From DYRB01 sp963709645 (lineage in GTDB: Bacteria; Pseudomonadota; Gammaproteobacteria; Chromatiales; Chromatiaceae), in the NCBI GenBank assembly GCA_963709645.1, contig CAVPXP010000048.1:124001-188000 (forward strand): a DNA stretch of 64,000 bases. The letters are read 5' to 3'. The position numbers and the translations under genes are program-made. The notes beneath the pieces were generated by a model. It did no database searches, was not told the DNA's origin, and saw only the letters and a list, made by a program, of their open reading frames with translations. This document shows, in pieces, positions 1 through 8,676 of this stretch (positions within the stretch are counted from its first letter, which is position 1; every line of letters starts with the position of its first letter).

Positions 1-75
1 TGGCCTCGATTCGCATCGGGTCGAAAGTGCTTCGTCATTCGAAGTTCGATGCGTCAGTTCATCAATGCGTTGTTA

Positions 76-123
76 GGGAAACGCTGATTAAAGCGTTTCC
101 CGTGCGGGCCACGGAGGGCCCGC
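76..123. repeat. two adjacent hairpins flanking repeat copy 1
   Basis: Two perfect stem-loops stand side by side. The first (76-101) has 9-bp arms GGGAAACGC/GCGTTTCCC around an 8-base A/T-rich loop. The second (104-123) has GCGGGCC/GGCCCGC arms. They abut the dispersed repeat that begins at 123 and are absent next to the second copy, so they are either part of a longer element or independent. Neither has a T-run, so a terminator is not supported. No gene is visible from 1 to 661 apart from these and the repeat; open frames there look random. Confidence 0.5.
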
Positions 124-226
124 CATTTCCAACGGTGCTAAGCCGTTGAAAATGCAGCGCTCCACGAGTCGCGCCTCGGGGAGCGCGAGCTGATTCAAGC
201 CAGGGATGGCTTTTATCAGCATCTCC
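123..226. repeat. 104-bp dispersed structured repeat, copy 1
   Basis: This block of about 104 bp is repeated at 10844-10947 with about 90 percent identity by eye. It contains two hairpins: CAACGG...CCGTTG near its left end, and a longer interrupted one at 190-219 (CTGAT, AAGCC, loop, GGCTT, ATCAG). In the other copy the second hairpin keeps its outer CTGAT/ATCAG arms and four of the five inner pairs. A short open frame runs through both copies on the minus strand, but the structure suggests a REP/MITE-like or transcribed RNA element rather than a protein gene. Confidence 0.75.
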
Positions 227-661
227 TTAAGTCTCAACGAGTAAAACCTCTCCCATTGGGCTGGACCCGACATCTTGCAACTGCCTCCGGTACAACTCGG
301 TCAGGTCCGCAAACTGTTGCATCCCCCGCGTTAGATGCGTCCGTGGTTGCTGCCATCGGCTCGCCACTACGCCCTCTGCCGCTCCACACGGGGGGCCGGG
401 CCGCTGTCCAGACCTCGCACGCCGGGTTTGCGCCGCGGCGGCTCTTCCTGGCGGTTGTGCTGCCCCCTGGGGTGGCCACCAGCGACAAATGCAGTGGGCC
501 TTGAGATCGCGGAGGCGCCCGGCGATGTCTGCGTCTTGCGTTGGAGTGCGGGTTCTAGGGAGCGTCCAAGGCGTGTGTCTGCCGCGCAACTCGATGTGCT
601 GCGTGCGGACATCACTGCTGCCTCCGTCTGCGATAGCCTCCGGGGGGTCGAGACGACGCCG

Positions 662-1690
662 TCACCGCTTGCCCCGCACGATGGCCTCCGGATGGCGCTC
701 CAGGTAATCTGCGAGGCTTCGAAGTGAACGGGCGGCCCCGGTGGCCTCCGCGAGCAATTGGTTGAGGCTGTACCGCAGGTCGGACCCCTGCGCGACCGCC
801 GCCTCCACTGTCCCTAGGGTCGTGCCGAGCTGACGGAGGGCGGAGTTGGCCGTTGCGGCCAGTGGCTCGACCTGGGCGTCTAGGTGCTGGCTCAGCCGAC
901 CCATGTCCCCAGCCGTGGCCCCCAGGCTGTCGGCCAGGGCGTTCGCCCGAGTGGCCAGCGTGTCGGCCAGGGTCGCATACTGCGTCAGAGTCCGTTCGAC
1001 TTGCGCCCCCAGGGGCTTGACTTGTGCGCCAATGTCGTCGGATAGGCGCCCGATGCGTGCCAGCGTATCATCCAGGCGACCGATCAGGGTTTGGAGAGAC
1101 CCCGAGTCCAGCAGGGATCTGACGGCCGCAAGGGTCCCGGTTGCCCCCGCCAAAAGGTCGTCGAGCGAGACCTTTTCGAGGATATCTGCAAACCGGTCTC
1201 GGGTTGACTCGATGGACGGGATCTCGATCCCCTTAACCCCGATACCGACGTAGCGCGGCGGCGTCCTCGTCCCCATCCCCAGGGACACCGCATACTGCCC
1301 CGTGACCAGGCTCACCGGCTCCAGCTTGGCCCGCAGACCCCGCTCCTCGACCAGGCGTTTGGCGAAGGCGACGGGGTCCAGCTCCCCATCCCCCCGCCCG
1401 ATGACCCCGATGGCATCGGGCCAGATATCGTAGGAGACCGGGATGCTGAAGCGATCGTCCGCAACCACGTAATCCAGGCCGATCTCGGTCACCTCGCCGA
1501 TTTGGACCCCCTGGAACTGGACCTGGGCCCCCAGACTCAGACCCTGCACCGAACCGGGGAAATAGGTCACCATGGCAACCCGCGCCTTGAGCCAGGCCCC
1601 GCTTCCGAAGACCAGTATGGCAACCACGACCAGAACAAGGGCCCCGAGGACAAATGCGCCGATGACCGTTGGATTGGCTTGTCTGGTCAT
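662..1690 (-). CDS. MCE/MlaD-family lipid-transport substrate-binding protein
   Basis: A 342-residue protein of the MlaD/MCE family, the periplasmic membrane-anchored subunit that passes phospholipids to or from an inner-membrane Mla-type ABC transporter. One N-terminal membrane segment (about residues 8-30, GAFVLGALVLVVVAILVF) is followed by the MCE domain with the typical VQGLSLGAQVQFQGVQIGEV stretch. After it comes a long alpha-helical tail (about 170-335) rich in Leu/Ala, as in MCE proteins that form helical barrels. It is longer than E. coli MlaD (about 183 residues). The ATG overlaps the stop of the upstream ATPase gene (ATGA), so the three genes form one operon. No MlaB or MlaC gene follows. 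Confidence 0.85.
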   Translation of the reverse strand: MTRQANPTVIGAFVLGALVLVVVAILVFGSGAWLKARVAMVTYFPGSVQGLSLGAQVQFQGVQIGEVTEIGLDYVVADDRFSIPVSYDIWPDAIGVIGRGDGELDPVAFAKRLVEERGLRAKLEPVSLVTGQYAVSLGMGTRTPPRYVGIGVKGIEIPSIESTRDRFADILEKVSLDDLLAGATGTLAAVRSLLDSGSLQTLIGRLDDTLARIGRLSDDIGAQVKPLGAQVERTLTQYATLADTLATRANALADSLGATAGDMGRLSQHLDAQVEPLAATANSALRQLGTTLGTVEAAVAQGSDLRYSLNQLLAEATGAARSLRSLADYLERHPEAIVRGKR

Positions 1691-2496
1691 GATGACTCGG
1701 CCACCGAGCCGTGGCCGACAGGTTCGGTAGCCGGGGTCGGCTCACCCCGGCTGAGGAAGCGCCGTACCCGCGGGACTGAGGAATGGTCTCGCAGGTCCCG
1801 TGGGTTGCCGGTTGCGAGCATAGTCTTGGTCTCAGAGTCCAGGAAGACGGAATCATCGCCGATGGCGAAGATGCTCGCCAGGTCGTGGGTTACAACGACC
1901 ATGGTGGTTCCCAGCCCGTCGCGCAGTTCCAGGATCAGGTCATCGAGCAGGCGGGCACTTAGGGGGTCGAGCCCCGCCGAGGGTTCGTCGAAAAACAGGG
2001 TGTCTGGATCCAGAGCCATGGCCCTGGCCACCCCCACGCGCTTCCGCATGCCGCCGCTGATTTCCGCTGGGTAGTAGTCGTCGAAGCCTGCAAGCCCCAC
2101 CAGGGCGAGTTTGTAGGCGGCGATCTCCCGAACTTGGCGGGGGCTCAGGGTCGTGTACTGTTCAAGTGGAAGGGCGACGTTCTCAGCTACCGTCATAGAG
2201 CTCCAGAGGGCCCCGCTTTGGTACATGACTCCGTTTTTGCGCATCACGCGGTTACGCTCCTCCGAGTGCACCTCCCATAGGCTCGCGTTGCCATAGAGGA
2301 TGCGTCCTGCCATGGGCTCCAGCAGGCCAATGACGCTGCGCATCACCGTGCTCTTGCCGCAGCCGCTGCCTCCCATGATGATGAAGATGTCGCCGCGGCC
2401 GATGTCGAACGTCAGGTTGTGCTGGATGACGATGTCACCGTAACCCAGGGTCACTTCCTCCAGGCGGATCTGGACCTTGCCTTGCGGGCTGGTCAC
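1687..2496 (-). CDS. Mla-type ABC transporter ATP-binding protein (MlaF-like)
   Basis: ATPase subunit of the Mla/MCE lipid transporter, 269 residues. It shows Walker A (GGSGCGKST), the signature region (AEISGGMRKRVGVARAMALDP) and Walker B (LFFDEPSAGLDP), with the MlaF-like ISGGM form of the signature. The start is set at a GTG at 2496 that overlaps the stop of the permease (GTGA). The longer in-frame ATG at 2616 would run far into the permease gene and encodes an arginine-rich stretch unlike the family. It is coupled to the MCE gene downstream by another 4-base overlap. Confidence 0.88.
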   Translation of the reverse strand: MTSPQGKVQIRLEEVTLGYGDIVIQHNLTFDIGRGDIFIIMGGSGCGKSTVMRSVIGLLEPMAGRILYGNASLWEVHSEERNRVMRKNGVMYQSGALWSSMTVAENVALPLEQYTTLSPRQVREIAAYKLALVGLAGFDDYYPAEISGGMRKRVGVARAMALDPDTLFFDEPSAGLDPLSARLLDDLILELRDGLGTTMVVVTHDLASIFAIGDDSVFLDSETKTMLATGNPRDLRDHSSVPRVRRFLSRGEPTPATEPVGHGSVAESS

Positions 2497-3668
2497 TGGA
2501 GACCCAGGACGTTGAAGATCACCGTGAGCACCGCAGCGGCGACGACGACGGCGACGATGGCGGTGACCACGGCGGAGGTTGTCGCTTGTCCCACGGCAGC
2601 GGCGCTGCGCCCACACTGCATCCCGCGCAGACAGCCGGAGACGGCAACGATGGCCCCGTAGACGGCGGCGCTAATCAGCCCCTGGATGATGTGATTCCAG
2701 CCGACGGTTGCCTGCGTCTGGGTGTAGTACTCCGTTGGGGTCAGCCCCCCCACCAGGACGCCGACGAAGGCCCCGCCGACGATGCCCATCAGGTCGGCAT
2801 AGACCGCGAGCAGGGGTGTCATGAGCATCAGCGCGAGCATCCGCGGCAGGACGAGAAATTCAATGGGCGAGAGCCCCAAGGTACGCAGGGCGTCGATCTC
2901 CTCGTTGACCTGCATGGTCCCGATGTGGGCCGCATAGGCGGCCCCGGTGCGCCCGGCTAGCACGATGGCGGTGATCAGGGCCCCCATCTGGATGGTCATG
3001 GCGAGCCCCACCAGGCTCGCGACATAGATACGGGCACCGAACTGCGCGAGCTGCTGTACCCCGATATAGCCGAAGATCATCCCCACCAGGAAGCTGACCA
3101 GACTGACGATGGGCAGGGCCTCGGCGCCGGCCTGTTGGACGACGAGCCAGAGGTCGGCGCGGCGCAGGCGTGCCCGCCCTCGCAGGAGGCGGCGCAGGGA
3201 CAGGACCACATCACCGAGGAAGGCCATGATCTCCCCGGTTGAGCGGACCATGCCCAGGGCTTCGTCGCCCACCTCGTGAAGGAAGGATTCGTTCGCTTCG
3301 CCGTGCCGTGGTCCGGTACGCTCCGGTACCGCGAAGGCCAGGCGCAGCAGGCCCTGGACACCCTTGGGCAGCCCGGACTGGTCGAGCCGTGGGGTGCCAT
3401 GCCGCGTCCGTCCCTGGAGGTGCATCGCGACCCCGGCCAGATAGGCCACCAGGCCCGAGTCCCAGTCACCCAGCCCGGTGCAGTCGAAGGTGAGGTCGAT
3501 GGGATCGGGCAAGGCATCCAGCCGAGCTAACAGCTCCGACACCTGGGGCAGGGACTGGTCCAGGCGCCAGGTGCCGGACAGGCGCAGGGTCGCCCGGCCG
3601 CCGGGGTGGGACTCCATCAGAGCGGCCGGCGGCACTGGGTCGGGCGGGGCGCTGCGCTGCTCGGTCAT
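2493..3668 (-). CDS. Mla-type ABC permease with fused N-terminal STAS-like domain
   Basis: Membrane permease of the lipid ABC transporter, 391 residues from the ATG at 3668. Residues about 20-125 resemble a STAS/MlaB domain (RATLRLSGTWRLDQ..., then DLTFDCTGLGDWDSGLVAYL). The rest is the MlaE fold, with the characteristic GRTGAAYAAHIGTMQVNEEI segment and about five membrane spans. In E. coli the STAS subunit MlaB is a separate gene; here the fusion would explain why no mlaB is present. An ATG at 3785 would add a proline/arginine-rich leader and is less likely. First gene of a three-gene overlapping operon. No clear Shine-Dalgarno was seen, so the start is moderately certain. Confidence 0.83.
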   Translation of the reverse strand: MTEQRSAPPDPVPPAALMESHPGGRATLRLSGTWRLDQSLPQVSELLARLDALPDPIDLTFDCTGLGDWDSGLVAYLAGVAMHLQGRTRHGTPRLDQSGLPKGVQGLLRLAFAVPERTGPRHGEANESFLHEVGDEALGMVRSTGEIMAFLGDVVLSLRRLLRGRARLRRADLWLVVQQAGAEALPIVSLVSFLVGMIFGYIGVQQLAQFGARIYVASLVGLAMTIQMGALITAIVLAGRTGAAYAAHIGTMQVNEEIDALRTLGLSPIEFLVLPRMLALMLMTPLLAVYADLMGIVGGAFVGVLVGGLTPTEYYTQTQATVGWNHIIQGLISAAVYGAIVAVSGCLRGMQCGRSAAAVGQATTSAVVTAIVAVVVAAAVLTVIFNVLGLQ

Positions 3669-3928
3669 CGGGATCGGCGCGATGCTGGGCTCTTGGGACG
3701 GCCGGCAGGGGCTTTGGCGGTCATGGTGGGGTGGGTTCAGGCCGGCCGCAGCGATATCTTCTGGCCTCGGGCGTCGACGGTCCACGCTGGACTCCCCGCT
3801 CGAACAAAGCGCACCGGTTCTGATGCAGAACCCGGCTACATGTGCCGGCGCTGGTGGCGCCCACTAGTTGCCGAAAGCTTACCCGAGCGGGGCCCTAAGC
3901 GCACCATGGGCCGGCACCCTGTCCAGGC
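3669..3928. other. intergenic region, no gene seen
   Basis: About 260 bp between the lipid-transporter operon and the pet operon terminator. It must hold the promoter of the transporter operon, but no convincing -35/-10 pair or operator was recognised. Short open frames on both strands have no recognisable family features. Confidence 0.5.
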
Positions 3929-3966
3929 AAAACAAAAGGGGCCGAGCCCGGCCAGGCTCGGCCCCC
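3929..3966 (-). terminator. rho-independent terminator of petABC
   Basis: Read on the minus strand, about 30 bases after the petC stop, the sequence forms a long G/C hairpin (GGGGCCGAGCC/GGCTCGGCCCC, 6-base loop). It is followed directly by CTTTTGTTTTG, a T-rich tail. Position and form fit an intrinsic terminator for the pet operon. Confidence 0.85.
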
Positions 3967-3996
3967 GTCAAGGGCCGCAGGAGCTTGCCAGAGGGC

Positions 3997-4731
3997 CTAG
4001 TGGATGTCCTTCCAGTACTCCTTCTTGAGCATGTAAGCGATGACGAAGAAGAGGGCGAGGAAGCCGAGCACGTACCAGCCCAGACGCTGACGCTCCAGCC
4101 GCACCGGCTCACCGGCATAAGTCAGGAAATTGGTCAGGTCCCGCACCAAGGCATCGTACTGCTCCGCTGTCAACTTGCCGGGCTGGGTCAGCTTGACGCC
4201 CGTCACCGCGGCAGCAGCGCCTTCGGTCCCGCGGTGCTCGGCCATGACCGGCTCTTGGACGCCCTGAAGCCCCTGAAGCACGTGCGGCATGCCGACGGCG
4301 GGGAAGACAACATTGTTAACGCCCCAGGGGCGGGTCGGATCCACGTAGAAGCTCTTCAGATAGGTGTAGACCCAATCGGGGCTGCGCCAACGCGTGACCA
4401 ACGTCAGGTCTGGGACCGCCGTACCGAACCACTTCTCGCCGTCCTCCGGGTGCATGGCAATGGTCATCAGGTCACCAGGCTTGGCCTCACCGAGGATGTA
4501 ATCCTTGCGGAGATCCGCCTCACCGATACCCAGATCCGCCGCCATGCGGTTGTAGCGCATGTACTTGAGCGAGTGGCACCCCATGCAGCTGTCGACAAAG
4601 GTCTTGGCACCGCGCTGAAGCGAGGCCTGATCGTGCAGGTCGATGTCGGCGCTCTCCAGGTGGACGCCGCTGCTGGCCATGCCAAGGGCCGGGAGCAGAC
4701 CCAGAACGCTTACGATGAACAGCTTTTTCAT
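3997..4731 (-). CDS. petC: cytochrome c1 of the bc1 complex
   Basis: A 244-residue c-type cytochrome that takes electrons from the Rieske protein and passes them to soluble periplasmic cytochromes. An N-terminal signal (MKKLFIVSVLGLLPALGMAS) exports it. The heme-binding motif is CMGCH at about residues 50-54. The likely sixth ligand is the Met of VGMPHVLQG (about residues 140-148). A C-terminal membrane anchor (LGWYVLGFLALFFVIAYML) ends in a basic tail. The ATG overlaps the petB stop by four bases. Third gene of petABC, followed by a terminator. Confidence 0.96.
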   Translation of the reverse strand: MKKLFIVSVLGLLPALGMASSGVHLESADIDLHDQASLQRGAKTFVDSCMGCHSLKYMRYNRMAADLGIGEADLRKDYILGEAKPGDLMTIAMHPEDGEKWFGTAVPDLTLVTRWRSPDWVYTYLKSFYVDPTRPWGVNNVVFPAVGMPHVLQGLQGVQEPVMAEHRGTEGAAAAVTGVKLTQPGKLTAEQYDALVRDLTNFLTYAGEPVRLERQRLGWYVLGFLALFFVIAYMLKKEYWKDIH

Positions 4732-5969
4732 GCGGTCACCCTCTCCGGAACCGGCTTGGTCTTTTCGATCTTGGTGTAGATCGGCATTAGCAGGAAGAAC
4801 GCGAAGTAAAGACCCGTAAAGATCTGCGCCATCAGGGTCGCCGTCGGCGTGGCCGGTTGTAGGCCAAGGTAGGCCAGGACCACAAAAGTGACGGCGAAGA
4901 TGCCCAGGGCGATCTTGGACAGGGTGCCCTTGTAGCGCACCGACTTGACGGGGGAACGGTCGAGCCAGGGCACGAAGAACATGATCAGGATGGCCGCGAA
5001 CATCACCACCACGCCGGGGAACTGGGAGCCGAACATGGGTGGGACGGCGCGCAGCATGGCGTAGAAGGGGGTGAAGTACCAGACAGGGGCGATATGCTCA
5101 GGGGTCTGCAAGGGGTTGGCCGGCTGGAAGTTCGGCCCCTCCAGGAAGAGCCCGCCCAGGTCCGGGGCGAAGAACACGATGGCCGAGAAGATGGCCAGGA
5201 AGACGGCAACGCCGGCGATGTCTTTGACCGTATAGTAGGGGTGGAAGGGGATACCGTCCCTCGGGATGCCGTGCTCGTCCTTATTCTCCTTGATCTCGAT
5301 GCCGTCCGGGTTGTTCGAGCCGACCTTGTGCAGGGCGACGATGTGGACGAAGACGAGGGCCGCCAGCAGGAAGGGCACCAGGAAGTGGAAGGCGAAGAAG
5401 CGGTTGAGAGTGACATCAGAGATGACATAGTCCCCGCGCACCCAGACCGACAGCTCCTCGCCGATCCCCGGCACCGCCGCGAACAGGTTGACGATGACCT
5501 GGGCGCCCCAGTAGGACATCTGGCCCCAGGGGAGCAGATAGCCGAAGAAGGCGGTTGCCATCATGGCCACATAGATGATCACGCCGATGATCCACAACAG
5601 TTCCCGCGGCTTGCGGTAGGAGCCGTACATCAGGCCTCGGAACATGTGCAAATAGACGACGATGAAGAAGGCCGAGGCCCCCGTGGAGTGCAGATAGCGC
5701 AGCAACCAGCCCCAGTTCACGTCGCGCATGATGTATTCGACGGAGCCGAAGGCATCGGCCGCGGAGGGCTTGTAGCTCATAGCCAGCCACAGGCCGGTCA
5801 CGATCTGCATGACCAGCACCAACATGGCCAGCGAACCGAAGAAGTACCAGAAGTTGAAATTCTTGGGGGCGTAGTACTGGGCCAGGTGCTCGTTCCACAC
5901 CTTGGTGAGCGGGAACCGCTTGTCGATCCAGCCAAGGAAGCCCTTCGTCTCGATGCTATCGGTACTCAT
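4728..5969 (-). CDS. petB: cytochrome b of the bc1 complex
   Basis: A 413-residue integral membrane subunit carrying hemes bL and bH and both quinone sites. Eight membrane helices can be seen. Heme-ligand histidines lie in HSTGASAFFIVVYLHMFRG and in FHFLVPFLLAALVFVHIVALH. The Qo motif, PEWY in mitochondria, reads PVWY here (HIAPVWYFTPFY, about residue 300). The ATG shares one base with the petA stop (TGATG). The length is that of the split-free proteobacterial form, not the b6 form. Confidence 0.97.
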   Translation of the reverse strand: MSTDSIETKGFLGWIDKRFPLTKVWNEHLAQYYAPKNFNFWYFFGSLAMLVLVMQIVTGLWLAMSYKPSAADAFGSVEYIMRDVNWGWLLRYLHSTGASAFFIVVYLHMFRGLMYGSYRKPRELLWIIGVIIYVAMMATAFFGYLLPWGQMSYWGAQVIVNLFAAVPGIGEELSVWVRGDYVISDVTLNRFFAFHFLVPFLLAALVFVHIVALHKVGSNNPDGIEIKENKDEHGIPRDGIPFHPYYTVKDIAGVAVFLAIFSAIVFFAPDLGGLFLEGPNFQPANPLQTPEHIAPVWYFTPFYAMLRAVPPMFGSQFPGVVVMFAAILIMFFVPWLDRSPVKSVRYKGTLSKIALGIFAVTFVVLAYLGLQPATPTATLMAQIFTGLYFAFFLLMPIYTKIEKTKPVPERVTA

Positions 5970-6562
5970 CAGGCGGCTCCTTTGTCTGCACCCACCAGGA
6001 TGGTGGTATCGGAGAGATAGGTGTGCGGCGGGATGACTAGGTTGGTCGGGGCCGGAACACCCTTAAAGACCCGGGCGGCCAGGTCGAAGGTGGAGCCGTG
6101 GCAGGGGCAGAAGAAGCCCCCCTTCCAGGCTGGACCCAGGTCCTCGGGGGCGACGTCGGGCCGATATGTCGGCGCGCAGCCGAGGTGGGTGCAAATGCCG
6201 ATGGCCACCAGGTACTCGGGCTTGATGGCGCGGGTTGGGTTCTTGCAGTAGTCGGGCTGCTGGGGCACATCAGAGTTGGGGTCCGCGAGCTCGCCGTCCA
6301 GCGTCGGCAGGGTGGCGAGCATCTCGGGGGTGCGGCGCACGACCCAAACCGGTTTGCCGCGCCACTTGACGCGCAGCAAGGCGCCAGGCTCGATCTTACT
6401 GATATCCGCCTCCACGGGAGCACCCGCGGCGCGCGCCTTGGCGCTCGGGTTCATGGAGGCGACGAACGGGACCAGTGCGAAGCCGACGCCGACGGCGCCG
6501 ACGACGCTCGTCGCGGCGATCAGCACGCGCCGCCTGCTATTGTCTACAGCCTGTGCGCTCAT
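5969..6562 (-). CDS. petA: Rieske iron-sulfur protein of the bc1 complex
   Basis: A 197-residue [2Fe-2S] subunit that oxidises quinol at the Qo site. The N-terminus (SRRRVLIAATSVVGAVGVGFALVPF) is a twin-arginine signal-anchor, as usual for Rieske proteins. The cluster ligands are in CTHLGCAP and CPCHGSTF (Cys-His pairs plus the disulfide cysteines). First gene of petABC. The upstream 150 bp to the ISAs1 insertion at 6720 must contain its promoter. No convincing promoter boxes were identified, but an A/T-rich stretch near 6630-6660 is a candidate. Confidence 0.97.
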   Translation of the reverse strand: MSAQAVDNSRRRVLIAATSVVGAVGVGFALVPFVASMNPSAKARAAGAPVEADISKIEPGALLRVKWRGKPVWVVRRTPEMLATLPTLDGELADPNSDVPQQPDYCKNPTRAIKPEYLVAIGICTHLGCAPTYRPDVAPEDLGPAWKGGFFCPCHGSTFDLAARVFKGVPAPTNLVIPPHTYLSDTTILVGADKGAA

Positions 6563-6709
6563 ATGGTTGGAGGACCCCCGCTAGCGATGGCCATGGTCCC
6601 GACATGAGGCCACAGCATTTCTGGTTGGAAGGATTTAAGAATATGCGGATTCGCTACAATGCCGGTCGGCAATTCTCCCCGATCCGGCGGTAAAAGGTCA
6701 AGGAGAGCG

Positions 6710-6719
6710 GGGATATAGG
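6710..6719. repeat. left target-site duplication of the ISAs1 element
   Basis: GGGATATAGG directly precedes the CAGGG end of the element and is repeated exactly at 8771-8780. A 10-bp duplication fits the 8-10 bp known for the ISAs1 family and shows that this is an intact insertion event. Confidence 0.93.
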
Positions 6720-6918
6720 CAGGGTCCCGTCAAAGTCCGGCGGCTGCAGCGGGGGCGGCGGGGAGCTTGGCGGGGCGAGCGTCGCGCTGGGGTTGGGAAA
6801 GGGGAGCGCAGTGCGCAGGGGTGCGTAATTGGCGGGGTTGGGAAGTGCGATTTCCGGGTTCGGATCGCGTGGGATCCTCCGCCGGAAGCGGACGGGTGGC
6901 GCGAGCGGTGGCGGACGG

Positions 6919-8050
6919 CTAGACGCCGACGGCGGCCAGGGCGCGGCGGGGCTGGTGGGCGAAGGCGCGCAGCGCGCTGGCGATGTTGGTGAAGCCGTGC
7001 AGGCGAGCCAGGGCGATGGCGAAATTGCGCAAGGCGGCCATGACCGCCGGCCCGTGGCCGACGCGGATGCGCGAGCGATCCTCGTCGAAGGTCACATCGC
7101 GCACGTAGTGGGAGCGGTTCTCGATGCTCCAGTGCCCGCGGTTGAGTTCAAGGAGGCGTTGCGGGCTGGCCTGTTCGGGCGGCAGGCTGGTGAGGGCGAA
7201 CACCGTTTCCTGGCGTTGGGTGCCGGACTTCAGCTCGGTGACGGTGCGCTCGATGCGGCAGACCTGGGCGACGTAGGGAAAGTCGCGGTAGTCGTTCAGG
7301 GCCGTGGTGGCGAGCAAGCGGCGCTGCTCTAGACGCCCGTGGCCCTTATCGAAGGTCGCGAAGCTGTGGGGGAAAATGCGCCGGAGTCAGGGCGCTGAGG
7401 TCTTCATAGAGGGTCGGCTGGTTGTGTTTGACGGTGAGCAAGTAGTGGGCGTGCTTGTCCTCGACCAGGCAGCGGGCGGTCTCGCGCTGGGTGTGCAGGG
7501 CATCGGCGGTGACCACCTGAGCGGTGAGGTCCAGGGGATGGAGCAACGGCTTGATCTCCGGGATCTCATTGGTCTTGGCTGGGATCTCGCGTTGCGCCAC
7601 CGTCACCCCCTGGCCCTGGAGGAAGGCGCTGAGCAGATGCACCTGGGTGCCATCGGCGCGCACCGCCCCGCACACAACTTTCCCGTCGACGGCGACGGCA
7701 TCCTCGCCCTCGGCCACGCCGAGCAGCCAGTCGCCGAAGGCCGCATCGACGGCGGTGACATCGGCGGTTTGCAGGAGCCGACGGATGGTCGGCTCCGAGG
7801 GCGCCTCGAAGCGCTCGGTGCGCGGGTTGTAGCGGGCGCGCAGCCGTTTGAGCTGGGCCTGGGTCAGGCGCGCGGCCCACTCGGCGATGGCGCTGTAGCC
7901 GCGGGCACCGGCGAGCACGGCGGCGATCGCGATGGTCAGCACCGTGGCCAGGCGATGGCGCTGGCCCCGGGGGTGACGACAATCGGGCAGGGCGCGCAGG
8001 CGCTGTTGCAGCGCCTCCAACTGGGCGGCGGTCAGGGTGACGCGTTGCAT
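6919..8050 (-). pseudogene. ISAs1-family transposase, frameshifted
   Basis: N-terminal part (8050 down to about 7370) holds the H-repeat/ISAs1 N-terminal domain (DCRHPRGQRHRLATVL, GARGYSAIAEW) and the start of the DDE domain (AVDGKVVCGA, HLLSAF, VVTADALHTQ). The C-terminal part (about 7370-6919) is in the next frame: FPHSFATFDKGHGRLEQRRL, then HWSIENRSHYVRDVTFDED with the catalytic Glu region. The frames join if one base is removed from the G5 tract at 7368-7372. Either a natural mutation or an insertion error in a homopolymer. The start ATG at 8050 lies inside the upstream DUF4338 gene. Confidence 0.9.
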
Positions 8051-8676
8051 GGGGCTGCTCCAGGCGGGGGAAGCGTCGGGGCGCACAGCAGCGCACGGGC
8101 CTGACGGTGCAGGGGGTAGAGGAGCACCCGCTTGGGCTGGCCGTGGGCGAAGTAGTGGCCGTTGCGGCGCGCAAACCCGCGCGTGCTGCCCACCACCTGC
8201 CAGTTGGCGGCCCGGTAACAAGCCCCGGTGAAGCGCGCGGGATCGACGAAGGTCTCGGCCAGCAGCAGGGGGTGGCCATGGATCTGCTGCCAATCCCCCG
8301 ACAAGCGCCGCAGGTTCAGCGCCAGCACGCGCGAGGCCAGATTGGGCAGGCGCCCCGCGGGCAGCACCAAAAACCGCGCGTTGTTGGCAATCAGGTGCAG
8401 GCGCTGGTAGTGCAGCACCCGCCCCCAGCCGATCCAGGCATCGCGCGCGGCGCACTTGAGCGCCGCCGCCTGCCAGCCGAGCAGGGCTACCCAGCACCCG
8501 TCGAGGGCGGCGACATAGCGCAACGTCCGCCCGAACAGCGCATGCAGACCCAGGTAGTGATGCTCCTGCACCAAGGCGTCCCATGCCACCCGCTCCTCGG
8601 GGCGAATCGGACGCACCTCAAGGCGCCGGAGCACTTCGGCAGACGAGCAGTGGGGCTGACAAGGACCATCGGCCAT
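8032..8676 (-). CDS. DUF4338 (DruA-like) protein carried by the ISAs1 element
   Basis: A 214-residue protein matching the DUF4338 family. Typical stretches are EHHYLGLHALFGRTLRYVA, a conserved NNARFLVLP, SRVLALNLRRLSGDW, ETFVDPARFTGACYRAANW, GSTRGF and KRVLLYPL. The family is best known as DruA of the Druantia phage-defence systems, but it also occurs inside ISAs1-type elements. Here it lies inside the inverted repeats and overlaps the transposase start by 19 bases, so it is a passenger or accessory transposition gene rather than part of a defence locus. No other Druantia gene is nearby. Its molecular activity is unknown. Confidence 0.85.
   Translation of the reverse strand: MADGPCQPHCSSAEVLRRLEVRPIRPEERVAWDALVQEHHYLGLHALFGRTLRYVAALDGCWVALLGWQAAALKCAARDAWIGWGRVLHYQRLHLIANNARFLVLPAGRLPNLASRVLALNLRRLSGDWQQIHGHPLLLAETFVDPARFTGACYRAANWQVVGSTRGFARRNGHYFAHGQPKRVLLYPLHRQARALLCAPTLPPPGAAPCNASP

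Noticed and set aside
227..615. Several overlapping open frames of 80-130 residues at the left edge
   Set aside because: They compete with each other in both directions and show no domain, signal or ribosome site.
8032..8676. Druantia phage-defence system
   Set aside because: Only the DUF4338 gene is present and it lies inside IS ends with a target duplication; no druB-E genes are near.
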